NCBI RefSeq assembly: GCF_024448935.1 | Contig: NZ_JAMOIE010000045.1 | Location: 1-39,401 of the forward strand | DNA length: 39,401 nt | Reading direction: 5' to 3' | Source of the DNA: Stutzerimonas stutzeri | Lineage (GTDB): Bacteria > Pseudomonadota > Gammaproteobacteria > Pseudomonadales > Pseudomonadaceae | Shown: piece after piece, positions 1 to 8,202 of the stretch | Layout: the number at the start of each line of letters is the position of its first letter | Position numbering within the stretch: the first letter of the stretch is position 1 | Translations under genes and position numbers: made by a program | The notes under the pieces: generated by a model | Databases searched by the model: none | Seen by the model: the letters and a program-made list of their open reading frames with translations, nothing else | Told to the model about the DNA's origin: nothing

Positions 1-15
1 ATGAGATGCGGATTC

Positions 16-105
16 GCGGGCATGGCCCGCTCCTACGAAAGCGGAAGCCTCCCAGCTCGCGGCCAGCATCGCTCCCGTGCAGGAGCCAGCGTGCTGGCGA
101 TGCTT
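16..105. repeat. REP-type palindromic repeats downstream of phnK
   Basis: Two palindromic modules are visible. GCGGGCATGGCCCGC lies at 16-30; on the minus strand it reads as the common Pseudomonas motif GTAGGAGCGGGCCATGCCCG. A nested hairpin follows: outer arms AGCATCGC (65-72) and GCGATGCT (98-105), inner arms GCCAGC and GCTGGC (85-98). The same two modules recur at 34015-34116. No phnL-like start is readable in 1-150, so these repeats follow phnK directly. Confidence 0.75.
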
Positions 106-150
106 TTCGCGACGAACCGGCTGCCAGATGCGGCTGGCGTGCATGCTCCC

Positions 151-963
151 TCATGGCTGCAGCACCGACGACACCAGCAGCTGCGAATACGGGTGCTGGG
201 GATCATCGAGGATCTGGTCGGTGAGGCCGGTTTCCACCACGCGCGAGCGGCGCATGACCATCAGCCGATCCGCCAGCAGCCGCGCCACGGCCAGGTCGTG
301 GGTGACGATCACCACGGCCAGATCCAACTCGTGTACCAGCCCGCGCAGCAGGTCGAGCAGGCGTGCCTGCACGGAAACATCGAGGCCGCCGGTGGGCTCG
401 TCCATGAACACCAGGCGCGGGCCGGACACCAGGTTGCGGGCGATCTGCAGGCGCTGCTGCATGCCACCGGAGAAGGTGCGCGGCAGATCGTCAATGCGCG
501 CCGGGTCGATCTCCACCTGGCTCAGCCAGTCCAGCCCGGCCTGACGCAGCTGGCCGTAATGGCGCTGCCCCTGAGCCATCAGCCGCTCGCCGATATTGGC
601 GCCGGCGGATACACCCATGCGCAGGCCGTCCCGTGGATTCTGCTCGACGAAGCCCCACTCGGTGCGCAGCAGGCTGCGGCGCTCCGCCTCGCTGGCGGCG
701 TAGAGGTCGAGCCAGGCGCCGTCGCGTCCGCGGTAGCTGACCGAGCCCCGGTCGGGCGGGCAGCGTCCGGCCAGCAGGCTGAGCAGCGTGGATTTACCGG
801 AGCCGGACTCACCGACGATGCCCAGCACCTCACCGGGATAGAGATCGAAGTCGACGCCCTGGCAGCCGGTATCCGGCCCGTACAGGCGCGTCAGCCCACG
901 GACCGACAGCAAGGGCTGATCCACGCGGCTGACGGGTTGTTGCAGATCGAGCGCGGCGTTCAT
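151..963 (-). CDS. phnK: PhnK, ABC-type ATPase of the C-P lyase complex
   Basis: 270 aa. PhnK is an ABC-family nucleotide-binding protein that docks on the PhnGHIJ core; it is not a transporter ATPase. The sequence has Walker A GESGSGKST (about residues 51-59), the signature FSGGMQQRLQIARNL, Walker B RLVFMDEPTGGLD and a switch-region VTHDL. The start chosen is the ATG at 961-963, which overlaps the phnJ stop as ATGA; a longer upstream frame is open but lies inside phnJ. It is the last phn gene visible. phnL would normally follow, but the next 150 bp hold REP DNA and no recognisable PhnL start. Length is normal for the family. Confidence 0.96.
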   Translation of the reverse strand: MNAALDLQQPVSRVDQPLLSVRGLTRLYGPDTGCQGVDFDLYPGEVLGIVGESGSGKSTLLSLLAGRCPPDRGSVSYRGRDGAWLDLYAASEAERRSLLRTEWGFVEQNPRDGLRMGVSAGANIGERLMAQGQRHYGQLRQAGLDWLSQVEIDPARIDDLPRTFSGGMQQRLQIARNLVSGPRLVFMDEPTGGLDVSVQARLLDLLRGLVHELDLAVVIVTHDLAVARLLADRLMVMRRSRVVETGLTDQILDDPQHPYSQLLVSSVLQP

Positions 964-1844
964 TCGGCGGCCTCCTGGGCGTCTCGGCGCTGGGTGCAGT
1001 AATCGGTATCCGAGCAGACGAAGCGCTTGGTGCCCGCATCGTCGACGATCAGCTCGTCGAGGTAGGAGCTGTCGCTGCCGCAGAAGGCGCAGCACTGGTC
1101 CCAGGCCTGGATGGCGAAGGGGTGATCCTCGAAATCCAGGCTGCGCACGTCCGTGTAGGGCGGCAGGGCATAGAGGCGCTTCTCGCGGCCGGCGCCGAAC
1201 AGCATCAGCGCCGGGCTCATGTCCAGTTTGGGGTTATCGAATTTGGGGATCGGCGAAGGATCCATCACGTAGCGGCCGTCCACCGTCACCGGGTAGGCAT
1301 AGCTGGTGGCGATATGGCCAAAGGTGGCGATGTCTTCATAAAGCTTGACGTGCATGACCCCGTAGTCGGCCAGCGCATGCATGGTCCGCGTCTCGCTTTC
1401 CGACGGTTCGATGAACCGTAGCGGCTCGGGGATCGGCACCTGATAGACCATGATCTGATCATTGCGCAGCGGCGTTTCCGGAATCCGGTGACGGGTCTGG
1501 ATCACCGTCGCTTCCGGCGTGCGGGTGGTGGTGGCGACGCCGGCAGTACGGGCGAAGAAGCGGCGGATCGACACCGCGTTGGTGGTGTCATCGGCGCCCT
1601 GGTCGATCACCTTGAGCACGTCCTCGGCGCCGAGAATGGCGGCCGTCAGCTGCATGCCGCCGGTGCCCCAGCCATAGGGCAGCGGCATTTCGCGGCCGCC
1701 GAACGGCACCTGGTAGCCGGGGATCGCCACGGCCTTGAGCAGCCCGCGGCGGATCATGCGTTTGGTCTGTTCGTCGAGGTAGGCGAAGTTGTAGCCCTGC
1801 TCTGTCGCAGCGGCCTGTGGTCGCTCATTGATTGTGGCGATCAT
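960..1844 (-). CDS. phnJ: PhnJ, carbon-phosphorus lyase (radical SAM type)
   Basis: 294 aa. PhnJ cleaves the C-P bond of ribose-1-phosphonate 5-phosphate, giving the hydrocarbon and the cyclic phosphate, using an Fe4S4 cluster and S-adenosylmethionine. The C-terminus carries the family's unusual cysteine spacing CX2CX21CX5C at C252, C255, C277 and C283. By family knowledge the first three bind the cluster and the last is the catalytic thiyl cysteine. The start at 1842-1844 overlaps the phnI stop as ATGA, and the stop overlaps the phnK start, so translation is probably coupled through the core genes. All four cysteines are present, so the enzyme looks functional. Confidence 0.97.
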   Translation of the reverse strand: MIATINERPQAAATEQGYNFAYLDEQTKRMIRRGLLKAVAIPGYQVPFGGREMPLPYGWGTGGMQLTAAILGAEDVLKVIDQGADDTTNAVSIRRFFARTAGVATTTRTPEATVIQTRHRIPETPLRNDQIMVYQVPIPEPLRFIEPSESETRTMHALADYGVMHVKLYEDIATFGHIATSYAYPVTVDGRYVMDPSPIPKFDNPKLDMSPALMLFGAGREKRLYALPPYTDVRSLDFEDHPFAIQAWDQCCAFCGSDSSYLDELIVDDAGTKRFVCSDTDYCTQRRDAQEAAE

Positions 1845-2947
1845 GCGCGGCGCTCCTCGGCGTTGGGCTCGGCCGCGGGGGTCTGCTCGACCGGCGCGCG
1901 ACGCAGCTTGCGAATCAATTCCAGTTCCGACTGGAAATCGACGTAATGCGGCAGCTTGAGGTGCGAGACGAAGCCACCGGCCTCGACGTTGTCGCAGTGC
2001 ATCAGCACGAACTCTTCCTGCTGCGCCGGGCCTTGCACCGTCTCGCCGTACTCGGCGCCGCGCAGCGCACGATCGACCAGGGCCATGCCCATGGCCTTGC
2101 GCTCGGCATAACCGAAGGCCAGCCCGTAGCCGCGGGTGAACTGCGGGTCGATGCCCTGCCCGCCGACGAACTGGTTGACCATCTCGCACTCGGTCACTTC
2201 GATATCGCCCAGCGGTACGGCGAAGCCCAGCTCCGGCGGCTCCATCCAGACCTCGACCTGACCGATGCGGATTTCTCCGGCGAAGGGGTGGTTGCGGCCA
2301 TAGCCGCGCTGGGTCGAATAGCCCAGCGCCAGCAGGAAGCCCTCATCACCTCGGGCCAACGCTTGTAGCCGCTGCGCGCGGCCGCTGGGGAACTCCAGGG
2401 GGTCGCGGGTGATGTCCGGCACCGCCTGATCGTCGCCCCGCTCGGGCTTCATCAGTCCTTCCTGGGCGAGCAGATCGAGCACGCGCGGACAGGCCGCCAG
2501 CTCGGCACGAGGATCGAGCTCCGGGCCGGGATGTTCGCCTTCGGCCAGCAGGCTGAAGTCCAGCAGGCGATGGCTGTAGTCGAAGGTCGGGCCGAGCAGT
2601 TGGCCGCCGGGCAGGTCCTTGAAGGTGGCCGAGATGCGCCGGGTCGGACGCATCTGCGCGGTTTCCAGCGGGACGCTGGCGCCGAAACGCGGCAGCGTGG
2701 TGCGATAAGCGCGCAGCAGGAAGATCGCTTCGAGCAGGTCGCCGGCCGCCTGCTTGATGGCCAGCGCAGCCAGCTCCTCATCGAACAGCGAACCCTCGGC
2801 CATGACCCGCGCCACCGCCAACGGCAGCTGCTGACGGATCTGGCTGACGCTCAATTCGGGCAAGGCGGTGTCGCCGCGGCGCTTCTTCGCCAACAGCCGG
2901 TGAGCATTGTCGATGGCCTGTTCGCCACCTTTGACGGCTACGTACAT
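1841..2947 (-). CDS. phnI: PhnI, C-P lyase core subunit
   Basis: 368 aa, normal family length. PhnI is a nucleosidase-like subunit of the PhnGHIJ core. With PhnG, PhnH and PhnL it helps displace adenine from ATP by the phosphonate, forming ribose-1-phosphonate 5-triphosphate. The N-terminus MYVAVKGGEQAIDNAHRLL is typical of the family, and the central part contains a LPHYVDFQSELELIRKLR stretch near the C-terminus. The ATG at 2945-2947 shares one base with the phnH stop (TGATG) and the stop overlaps phnJ. Assignment rests on sequence character and on its exact place between phnH and phnJ. Confidence 0.97.
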   Translation of the reverse strand: MYVAVKGGEQAIDNAHRLLAKKRRGDTALPELSVSQIRQQLPLAVARVMAEGSLFDEELAALAIKQAAGDLLEAIFLLRAYRTTLPRFGASVPLETAQMRPTRRISATFKDLPGGQLLGPTFDYSHRLLDFSLLAEGEHPGPELDPRAELAACPRVLDLLAQEGLMKPERGDDQAVPDITRDPLEFPSGRAQRLQALARGDEGFLLALGYSTQRGYGRNHPFAGEIRIGQVEVWMEPPELGFAVPLGDIEVTECEMVNQFVGGQGIDPQFTRGYGLAFGYAERKAMGMALVDRALRGAEYGETVQGPAQQEEFVLMHCDNVEAGGFVSHLKLPHYVDFQSELELIRKLRRAPVEQTPAAEPNAEERRA

Positions 2948-3546
2948 CAGGCGACCTCCTCTATCGATGGCGCAATGCGGGTGCTGCGCGGCAAGCCGAC
3001 CAGTGACTGGTCGGCGGCAAAAAACAGGTCCAGCCCGCGTGGGAAATCATTGCGATCGGCGCGCTGCTGCCAGAACGCAGCCGGCAGCGGCAGGCTCACT
3101 TCGCGCTGGCCGAGGATGCCGGGGCCGCTCCAGCTCAACGCTGTGCCACCCTCGAGGGCATCGAGCTGGACCAGCAGCGTGCACGACTGATCGGGAAAGC
3201 GTTCGCTGCCGGTGAAAAATCCGGACAGGTCGTCTAGCTCCTGAACCCCAAGCAGCGCGAAATCAGCTGCCTCACGTTCGGCCACGATCGGACAACCGCA
3301 ATGAAACGCCAGGTTGGCGCGCACCGCCGGCGTATCAAAGGCGGGCGCCAGCCACAGCCGCGTGTCGCCGTCGAGCAGGCTCAGGCACAGCGCATAGGTG
3401 GCCGGGGCCAGCGGATCGAGCGCCTGCAGCGGAATCAGTGGCTGCGTCAGGCCGGGCTCGGCAAGCGCCTTGAGCGCCGTGCGAAACACGCGCTGGCTGT
3501 CGAGCACCTGATCGCCGAATGCCGCTTGCAATAAATCTGCGCTCAT
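2947..3546 (-). CDS. phnH: PhnH, C-P lyase core subunit
   Basis: 199 aa. PhnH is a PLP-transferase-fold protein that lacks a cofactor and forms part of the PhnGHIJ complex. The chosen start MSADLLQAAFGD is the ATG at 3544-3546, which shares its last base with the phnG stop (TGATG). A 40-residue upstream extension is open but lies within phnG and is not homologous to the family. Recognisable features are the N-terminal FRTALKALAEPG-like segment and the central region around WSGPGILGQREVSLP. It is one link in an unbroken chain of overlapping genes from phnF to phnK. Confidence 0.96.
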   Translation of the reverse strand: MSADLLQAAFGDQVLDSQRVFRTALKALAEPGLTQPLIPLQALDPLAPATYALCLSLLDGDTRLWLAPAFDTPAVRANLAFHCGCPIVAEREAADFALLGVQELDDLSGFFTGSERFPDQSCTLLVQLDALEGGTALSWSGPGILGQREVSLPLPAAFWQQRADRNDFPRGLDLFFAADQSLVGLPRSTRIAPSIEEVA

Positions 3547-3998
3547 CAGTCTTCTCCTCTCACCAGCGTGAAGAACTCCACTTTGCTGCTGACCGTCTCG
3601 GCATCCTGGGCCGCACGACGTGCCGCCTGGGCCGCTGCCAGCGGATCGATCAGCTGCTGTTGCCAATGCGCCTGATCGCGACCTTGCAAGTGCGCATCGG
3701 CCAATGCGGCCAGTTCAGCGTGGCGCTTGTCGCGCCCGGCCACGTAGCTGTAGCCGGTCCGGCCGTCGCCAAGCCGCACCACGCAACGGGTGACGGTCAT
3801 TTCGCCGAGATTGAACGCAGCACCCGTACCGCCCATGCGGCCACGGACCAGCGTCATGCCGATCTCCGGTGCGCGTACCAGCTGGTAGTCGGTGTCCTTG
3901 AGTGCGGCCTCGTAGCGCGCCAGCTCATCGCCGGCACGGGCAAGCACGCCCATCCAGCGCTGGCGCGTGGCTATTTCTGGGGTCATGCGCGTCTCCAT
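3546..3998 (-). CDS. phnG: PhnG, C-P lyase core subunit
   Basis: 150 aa. PhnG is a small subunit of the phosphonate-processing core complex. The sequence shows the family pattern RQRWMGVLARAGDELAR near the N-terminus, the central GRMGGTGAAFNLGEMTVTRC motif and YSYVAGRDKRHAELAALADA. I took the first ATG at 3996-3998 because it overlaps the phnF stop as TGATG, the same coupling used by phnH and phnI; a second ATG four codons in is possible. Length matches other PhnG proteins. Confidence 0.96.
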   Translation of the reverse strand: METRMTPEIATRQRWMGVLARAGDELARYEAALKDTDYQLVRAPEIGMTLVRGRMGGTGAAFNLGEMTVTRCVVRLGDGRTGYSYVAGRDKRHAELAALADAHLQGRDQAHWQQQLIDPLAAAQAARRAAQDAETVSSKVEFFTLVRGED

Positions 3999-4702
3999 CA
4001 GGTGGCGACCTGGTACTGGAAGCGGTCGGCGCGGCTGGTCGACAACGACAGCTCCACCGGCCGTCCGGCCAGGTCGTGGGAAAGGGTGAGCACGGTCAGC
4101 AGTGGCGCGTGGCGCGGCATCAACAGCTGATCGGCCTCGCCGGGGGTGGGCAGGCGCGCGCCGATCAGGCTGAAGGCCCGGCGCAGCGGCAGTTGACGTT
4201 CGGCCAGGTACCGACGCAGCGAGCCGCCGTTGTAGTCCTCCAGCAGCGCCTGACAGCTGGCACAGAAGCGGTGGCGGATCAGGCTCACCGGTTGCTCGTC
4301 GAGCAGGCGCAGGGTGTGCAGCTCGAGCAATGCCGCACCCTCGCTCAGCTTCAGGTGGTCGGCCTCTTCAGCAGTGGCCGGACGTAGCTGCCGCTGCAGC
4401 AGCCGCGCCTGCACTCCGTGGCCCTGCGCCGACAGCGATTCGCTGTAAGCGCTGCCGGCGGCGAGCGGATAGATCAGCGGTCGTGCCAGCACGCGTGTGC
4501 TGCGGCCCTGTTGGCGCAGCACACGGCCCTCGCTGACCAGCTCATCGATGGCGCGGCGCAGCGTGTGCCGGTTGACCGCGAACCGGGTCGCCAGCTGGAC
4601 CTCGCCGGGCAGCTGATCGCCGGGCTGCAAGTGGCGTAATTCCTCACGCAGCTGGGCGGCCAGTCGCAGGTAGCGCGGTTGAGGTTGTCTAGACAGGTGC
4701 AT
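3998..4702 (-). CDS. phnF: PhnF, GntR/HutC-family transcriptional regulator of phn genes
   Basis: 234 aa. It has an N-terminal winged helix-turn-helix (about residues 8-70, with LPGEVQLATRFAVNRHTLRRAIDELVSEG) and a C-terminal UTRA-type effector domain ending FQYQVAT. HutC-type GntR proteins repress adjacent catabolic genes and are released by a ligand. It sits between the transporter genes phnCDE and the core genes phnG-K. A perfect palindrome containing GTCTAGAC overlaps its first codons, and a close copy lies upstream of phnC, consistent with autoregulation and control of the operon. The start at 4700-4702 is the only ATG before the conserved domain. The ligand is not evident. Confidence 0.95.
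   Translation of the reverse strand: MHLSRQPQPRYLRLAAQLREELRHLQPGDQLPGEVQLATRFAVNRHTLRRAIDELVSEGRVLRQQGRSTRVLARPLIYPLAAGSAYSESLSAQGHGVQARLLQRQLRPATAEEADHLKLSEGAALLELHTLRLLDEQPVSLIRHRFCASCQALLEDYNGGSLRRYLAERQLPLRRAFSLIGARLPTPGEADQLLMPRHAPLLTVLTLSHDLAGRPVELSLSTSRADRFQYQVAT
4685..4697. promoter_or_regulatory. Candidate PhnF operator at the phnF start
   Basis: TTGTCTAGACAGG contains the perfect palindrome TGTCTAGACA (4686-4695). Its core GTCTAGAC fits the published HutC-subfamily consensus GTMTAKAC. It overlaps phnF codons 3-6. The nearly identical TTGTCTAAACAGG lies upstream of phnC at 7615-7627. Binding by PhnF is inferred. Confidence 0.6.
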
Positions 4703-4705
4703 GGC

Positions 4706-4727
4706 TAAAAAAGACGCGCAAGGCGTC
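4706..4727 (-). terminator. Terminator-like hairpin between phnE and phnF
   Basis: Read on the minus strand, GACGC-CTTGC-GCGTC is followed at once by six T residues (4707-4712). It lies in the 34-bp gap between the phnE stop and the phnF start, and could partly terminate the phnCDE transcript before the regulator and core genes. The stem is only 5 bp, so partial termination is more likely than complete. Confidence 0.5.
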
Positions 4728-4736
4728 CGTCTCCGG

Positions 4737-5531
4737 TCAGATGAAGAGTTTGCGCAGGCGCTGGGAGATGATGTCGATCACGCTGACCACCGCCACGATG
4801 ACGATGAGCAGGGCGCAGGTCTGGCCGAACTGGAAACCGCGAATGGCCTCCCAGAGGATCACGCCGATACCGCCGGCGCCGACCATGCCCACCACCGTCG
4901 CCGAGCGCACGTTGGATTCGAATCGATACAGCGCGTAGGAAATCCACAGCGGCAGGACCTGCGGGATGACCCCGAAAATGACCTCCTGCAAGGCGCTGGC
5001 ACCGGTGGCACGCACCCCTTCCACGGGCCCCGGCTCGATGGCTTCCACCGCTTCGGCGAAGAGTTTGGCGAGCACACCCGTGGTACCGACGAACAATGCC
5101 AGTACCCCGGCGAAAGGCCCCAGACCGACCGCAACGACGAAGAGCATGGCGAAAACCATCTCGTTGATCGAACGACAGGCGTCCATCACTCGCCGGACCG
5201 GCTGATACACCCACCAGGGCACGATGTTCTCAGAGCAGAGAATGCCCAGCGGGATCGCACAGAGGATCGCCAGCACCGTGCCCCAGAGGGCGATCTGTAC
5301 GGTGACGATCATTTCCGTCAGGTACAGCTCCCAGTTGCTGAAGTCCGGCGGAAAGAAATCGGCAGCGAAGGTCGCCATGTTGCCGGCGTCGCGGACCAGC
5401 GCCAGCGGGTTCATTTCGGCGCCCTGCCAGGACCAGCCCAGCAGTGCGAGAAACAGTCCCCAGCCAACCAGCTTGAACCACGAGCGTTTCTGCGGTGCGG
5501 CGACGGGGGTAGGTGCGGTCAGAGAAGTCAT
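4737..5531 (-). CDS. phnE: PhnE, phosphonate ABC transporter permease
   Basis: 264 aa integral membrane permease of the phosphonate importer PhnCDE. Hydrophobic segments are visible at about residues 21-36 ([15 protein letters not shown]), 73-99, 120-150, 195-215 and 235-252. The EAA-type loop that contacts the ATPase is seen as [20 protein letters not shown]. Start ATG 5529-5531. A GC-rich hairpin precedes it and a terminator-like hairpin follows its stop. Only one permease gene is present, whereas some bacteria carry two phnE copies. Confidence 0.95.
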   Translation of the reverse strand: MTSLTAPTPVAAPQKRSWFKLVGWGLFLALLGWSWQGAEMNPLALVRDAGNMATFAADFFPPDFSNWELYLTEMIVTVQIALWGTVLAILCAIPLGILCSENIVPWWVYQPVRRVMDACRSINEMVFAMLFVVAVGLGPFAGVLALFVGTTGVLAKLFAEAVEAIEPGPVEGVRATGASALQEVIFGVIPQVLPLWISYALYRFESNVRSATVVGMVGAGGIGVILWEAIRGFQFGQTCALLIVIVAVVSVIDIISQRLRKLFI

Positions 5532-5558
5532 GGAAGCTCCGGCAAACGAGAAAGCCGA

Positions 5559-5580
5559 CCGCCGCTCACGCAGCGGCCGG
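5559..5580. other. GC-rich hairpin between phnD and phnE
   Basis: GCCGCT-CACGC-AGCGGC (6-bp perfect stem, extendable with a bulge) occupies most of the 53-bp gap between phnD and phnE. It may stabilise the upstream phnCD message, as such hairpins often do after binding-protein genes. That role is inferred. Confidence 0.4.
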
Positions 5581-5584
5581 TGGA

Positions 5585-6595
5585 TCAGCCCGCGGTGGCG
5601 GCTGCGGTTTTTTGCTGGAGCTCGGCCATGCGCTGCTCGAGCGCGGCGAGCTGGGCGTCCAGTTCCTTCAACTGAGCCTGCTTGTCGCTTTCGTCGAGCT
5701 TGCTGTTGCTGGCGATTTCGCTGCGCTTCTTGAACAGATCGAGCTGGCGAATCGGCAGCAGCTGATCGTCATCGGAGGCGCGGAACTTGCCCCACTGCAG
5801 GTCTGCCAGAACCTCCATCTCGCCAGGCTTGTCGCCAAAGCTCATGAAGAACTCGCGGATGCTGGCCTTGGTCGCCTCCGGCAGGTTCTTGCGCCAGACC
5901 ATGGGATCGACGGGAATCAGCGGCGAGGTCCAGATCACCTTGAGCTGGGCGGCCTTCTCCGGCGCGGTCAGCTCCAGGCGCTCCATGCCCTCGTTGTTGA
6001 AGGTGCCGACATCGACCTGCTTGTTGGCGACCGACAATGCGTTGACTTCGTGGCTACCGATGAGCGTGCGCTTGAAGATCTTGTTGGCGTCCACCTTGTT
6101 CTTGGCGAAGACGTAATAGCCCGGCACCAGGTAGCCCGAGGTGGAATTCGGATCGCCGTTGGCGAAGGTTAGATTGGCGGCGTCCTTGAGCATGTCTTCG
6201 ACGGAGTCGATGGGGCTGTCCTTGTGCGCCACCAGCAAGCTGTAATAGCCCTGCGCGCCGTTGGCGGCGACGGTCTGGGCAAAGATTTCGCCGCCGGCGC
6301 GGTCCACGGCTTCCATCGCCGACTTGTTGCCGTACCAGGCCAGGTCGACCTTGTCGAAGCGCATGCCCTGGATGATGCCGGCGTAGTCGGGGGCGAAGAA
6401 GGCGTTGATCTTCATCCCGGTACGCTCGCTCATGGCGGCGAGGAAGGGATCCCAGACAGTCCGCAGGTTCTGCGAGGATTCGGTGGAAATGATGCCGAAA
6501 TTCAGTGCCTTGCCATCATCCGCGTGGGCGCCGCCCAGCAGCGAGCCGGTCAGCAAGGCGGAGGCGGCCAGGACGCGGCCAATACGATTGAACAT
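5585..6595 (-). CDS. phnD: PhnD, periplasmic phosphonate-binding protein
   Basis: 336 aa. A signal peptide is clear: MFNRIGR, a hydrophobic core, then a likely cleavage after GGAHA (about residue 25). The mature protein has the PhnD/SsuA/transferrin-like substrate-binding fold, with [19 protein letters not shown] near the start and a central [18 protein letters not shown] segment that usually lines the phosphonate pocket. The last 45 residues ([19 protein letters not shown] onward) are charged and alanine-rich and look like a coiled coil, common in PhnD proteins. It delivers phosphonates to PhnE/PhnC. Start ATG 6593-6595. Confidence 0.96.
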   Translation of the reverse strand: MFNRIGRVLAASALLTGSLLGGAHADDGKALNFGIISTESSQNLRTVWDPFLAAMSERTGMKINAFFAPDYAGIIQGMRFDKVDLAWYGNKSAMEAVDRAGGEIFAQTVAANGAQGYYSLLVAHKDSPIDSVEDMLKDAANLTFANGDPNSTSGYLVPGYYVFAKNKVDANKIFKRTLIGSHEVNALSVANKQVDVGTFNNEGMERLELTAPEKAAQLKVIWTSPLIPVDPMVWRKNLPEATKASIREFFMSFGDKPGEMEVLADLQWGKFRASDDDQLLPIRQLDLFKKRSEIASNSKLDESDKQAQLKELDAQLAALEQRMAELQQKTAAATAG

Positions 6596-6656
6596 GGAAA
6601 AGCTCCTGTCATTGGATGACGTTGGGTTGGCATGACGTGGAATCGGGACGGCGGTT

Positions 6657-7502
6657 TCAGGCCCGAGCCAGGCTCAGCGCGCGGGTCTGCGCCGGCACTG
6701 CCGCGGCAGGCGAGCGGGCCTGATCGGAAAACAGCAGACTGGCGTCGAGATCGGCGCCGTAGAGATCGTTGAGAAGCCGCGAATCGAGATCGGCGCAGGC
6801 ACCGTCGTAATGGATGCGCCCATCCTTCAGTGCCACCGCTCGCCGGCAGTAGCGCAGGGCGTAATCGACCTGATGCAGCGTCACCACGACGGTCTTGCCG
6901 TCCCGTCGGTTGATGTCGGCGAGAATGTCCATGACCTTGCGAGCCGACTCGGGGTCGAGCGAGGCGATCGGCTCGTCGGCGAGTATCACTTCGGCCTGCT
7001 GGGTCAGGGCGCGGGCGATGGCCACCCGCTGCTGCTGACCGCCGGAAAGTGTCGAAGCGCGTTGCTCGGCACGATGGGCCAGCCCCACGCGGTCCAGCGC
7101 GGCCAGCGCCTGCTGCTTCTGTTCGGCGCTGAACATGCCCAGCGAACCGCGCCAGCGCGGCATGCGCCCGAGAAAGCCCAGCAGCACGTTGTCCAGCACA
7201 CTGAGGCGGTTGACCAGATTGAACTGCTGGAAGATGTAGCCGATGTCCGCGCGCAGCCGCCTGACGTCAGCGTTCAAACGTCCCGCCGACTGCACCTCGC
7301 GACCGAGCACCTGGATGTTGCCGCCGCTGCGATCACCGCAGGCCAGGCCGGCGATGTGCCGCAGCAGTGTGGATTTGCCGGAACCCGAGGCACCGATCAG
7401 CGCCACCATTTCGCCCGGCTGCACGGACAGCGCCAGATCATGCAGGGCACGTTTGCCTGCGAAGGTCTTGTTCAGACTGTCGACACGGATAACCGCACTC
7501 AT
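6657..7502 (-). CDS. phnC: PhnC, phosphonate ABC transporter ATPase
   Basis: 281 aa. It powers uptake through PhnE. Motifs visible: Walker [10 protein letters not shown] (about 36-44), Q-loop IFQQFNLV, signature [15 protein letters not shown], Walker [13 protein letters not shown] and switch [11 protein letters not shown]. It is the first gene of the operon; the upstream 190 bp carry a candidate Pho box and a candidate PhnF operator. The last 30 residues are alanine/arginine-rich and outside the core fold. Start ATG 7500-7502. Confidence 0.95.
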   Translation of the reverse strand: MSAVIRVDSLNKTFAGKRALHDLALSVQPGEMVALIGASGSGKSTLLRHIAGLACGDRSGGNIQVLGREVQSAGRLNADVRRLRADIGYIFQQFNLVNRLSVLDNVLLGFLGRMPRWRGSLGMFSAEQKQQALAALDRVGLAHRAEQRASTLSGGQQQRVAIARALTQQAEVILADEPIASLDPESARKVMDILADINRRDGKTVVVTLHQVDYALRYCRRAVALKDGRIHYDGACADLDSRLLNDLYGADLDASLLFSDQARSPAAAVPAQTRALSLARA

Positions 7503-7587
7503 GGATCGACTCCCTCATCGTGAACGACGGCAGCCGATGGGGGCCGTCTGATGAGGCATGACCTTAGGCACGGCCGATGTCGCTCCA

Positions 7588-7605
7588 GTGAACGGTCTGT
7601 GACAG
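7588..7605 (-). promoter_or_regulatory. Candidate Pho box upstream of phnC
   Basis: On the minus strand this reads CTGTCAC-AGAC-CGTTCAC. The first half matches the PhoB half-site CTGTCA(T/C), the second differs at two positions, and the spacing (7-4-7) is that of a Pho box. It lies about 86 bp before the phnC ATG. PhoB binding and phosphate-starvation induction are inferred from the motif and from the usual control of phn operons. Confidence 0.55.
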
Positions 7606-7614
7606 TTCGATGAC

Positions 7615-7627
7615 TTGTCTAAACAGG
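7615..7627. promoter_or_regulatory. Second candidate PhnF operator upstream of phnC
   Basis: TTGTCTAAACAGG matches the phnF-start site at 12 of 13 positions. It is placed 9 bp upstream of the Pho box with respect to phnC. Its core TGTCTAAACA has one mismatch to a perfect palindrome. Confidence 0.5.
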
Positions 7628-7692
7628 CGGAGCGGGTCTAAGCCGGCGCCCCTTCTAGCGCGCGGACTGGCATCCGCCCACCATTCTCTGGC

Positions 7693-8118
7693 CTATTTTG
7701 GGATACCGCTCACTTGATCGCCGATACCTGTCCGATGTTGACCAAACCAGCCCTGGTTTACCTCCAACGCGTAGCGCGCCGGCTCGCGCGAACAGCGGAT
7801 CGTCTTGTCCAGTGGCTCCAGGTCGATGACATCGACGATGCGCCCCGACTCGTCCATGAAGGCTGCAGACAGGGGAAGTGGCGTGTTTTTCATCCATAGA
7901 CAGTGCCGGCGAAAATCATCGAAGCGAAACAGCATGCCGTGGTCTGCCGGCAGCTCGGTGCGCTCCATCAAGCCACGTTCGCGTTCATCCGGGGTGCGCG
8001 CGTACTCCGCCGTGAGCCGAGCATCCCCGACTTGCAGGTCCAGCAGCGACTCCGAGGGCAGCGTCGATGGAAGCCAGACGATGGCGGCAACAGCCAGCAA
8101 CAAGGGAGCGATACGCAT
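7693..8118 (-). CDS. Secreted DUF192 family protein
   Basis: 141 aa. The N-terminus (MRIAPLLLAVAAIVWLPS) is a signal peptide or membrane anchor. The rest is a DUF192 domain with its characteristic RGLMERTELP, MLFRFDD and LWMKNTPLPLSAAF motifs and a terminal ALEVNQGWF. The family's biochemical role is not established; structures show a small beta-rich fold, and members are usually exported. It ends 10 residues after the domain. It is transcribed away from phnC and not obviously linked to it. Confidence 0.88.
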   Translation of the reverse strand: MRIAPLLLAVAAIVWLPSTLPSESLLDLQVGDARLTAEYARTPDERERGLMERTELPADHGMLFRFDDFRRHCLWMKNTPLPLSAAFMDESGRIVDVIDLEPLDKTIRCSREPARYALEVNQGWFGQHRTGIGDQVSGIPK

Positions 8119-8202
8119 GAAAGATGGATCTCGGTCCGGTGAAAGCCGGGGCAGCGCTTACAGCAAAGCGCCGATCATAACCAAAGGATACAGCGTCTCG
8201 TC

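Noticed and set aside
1..1002. 333-codon plus-strand frame at the left edge
   Set aside because: Antisense to phnK and REP DNA; no domain.
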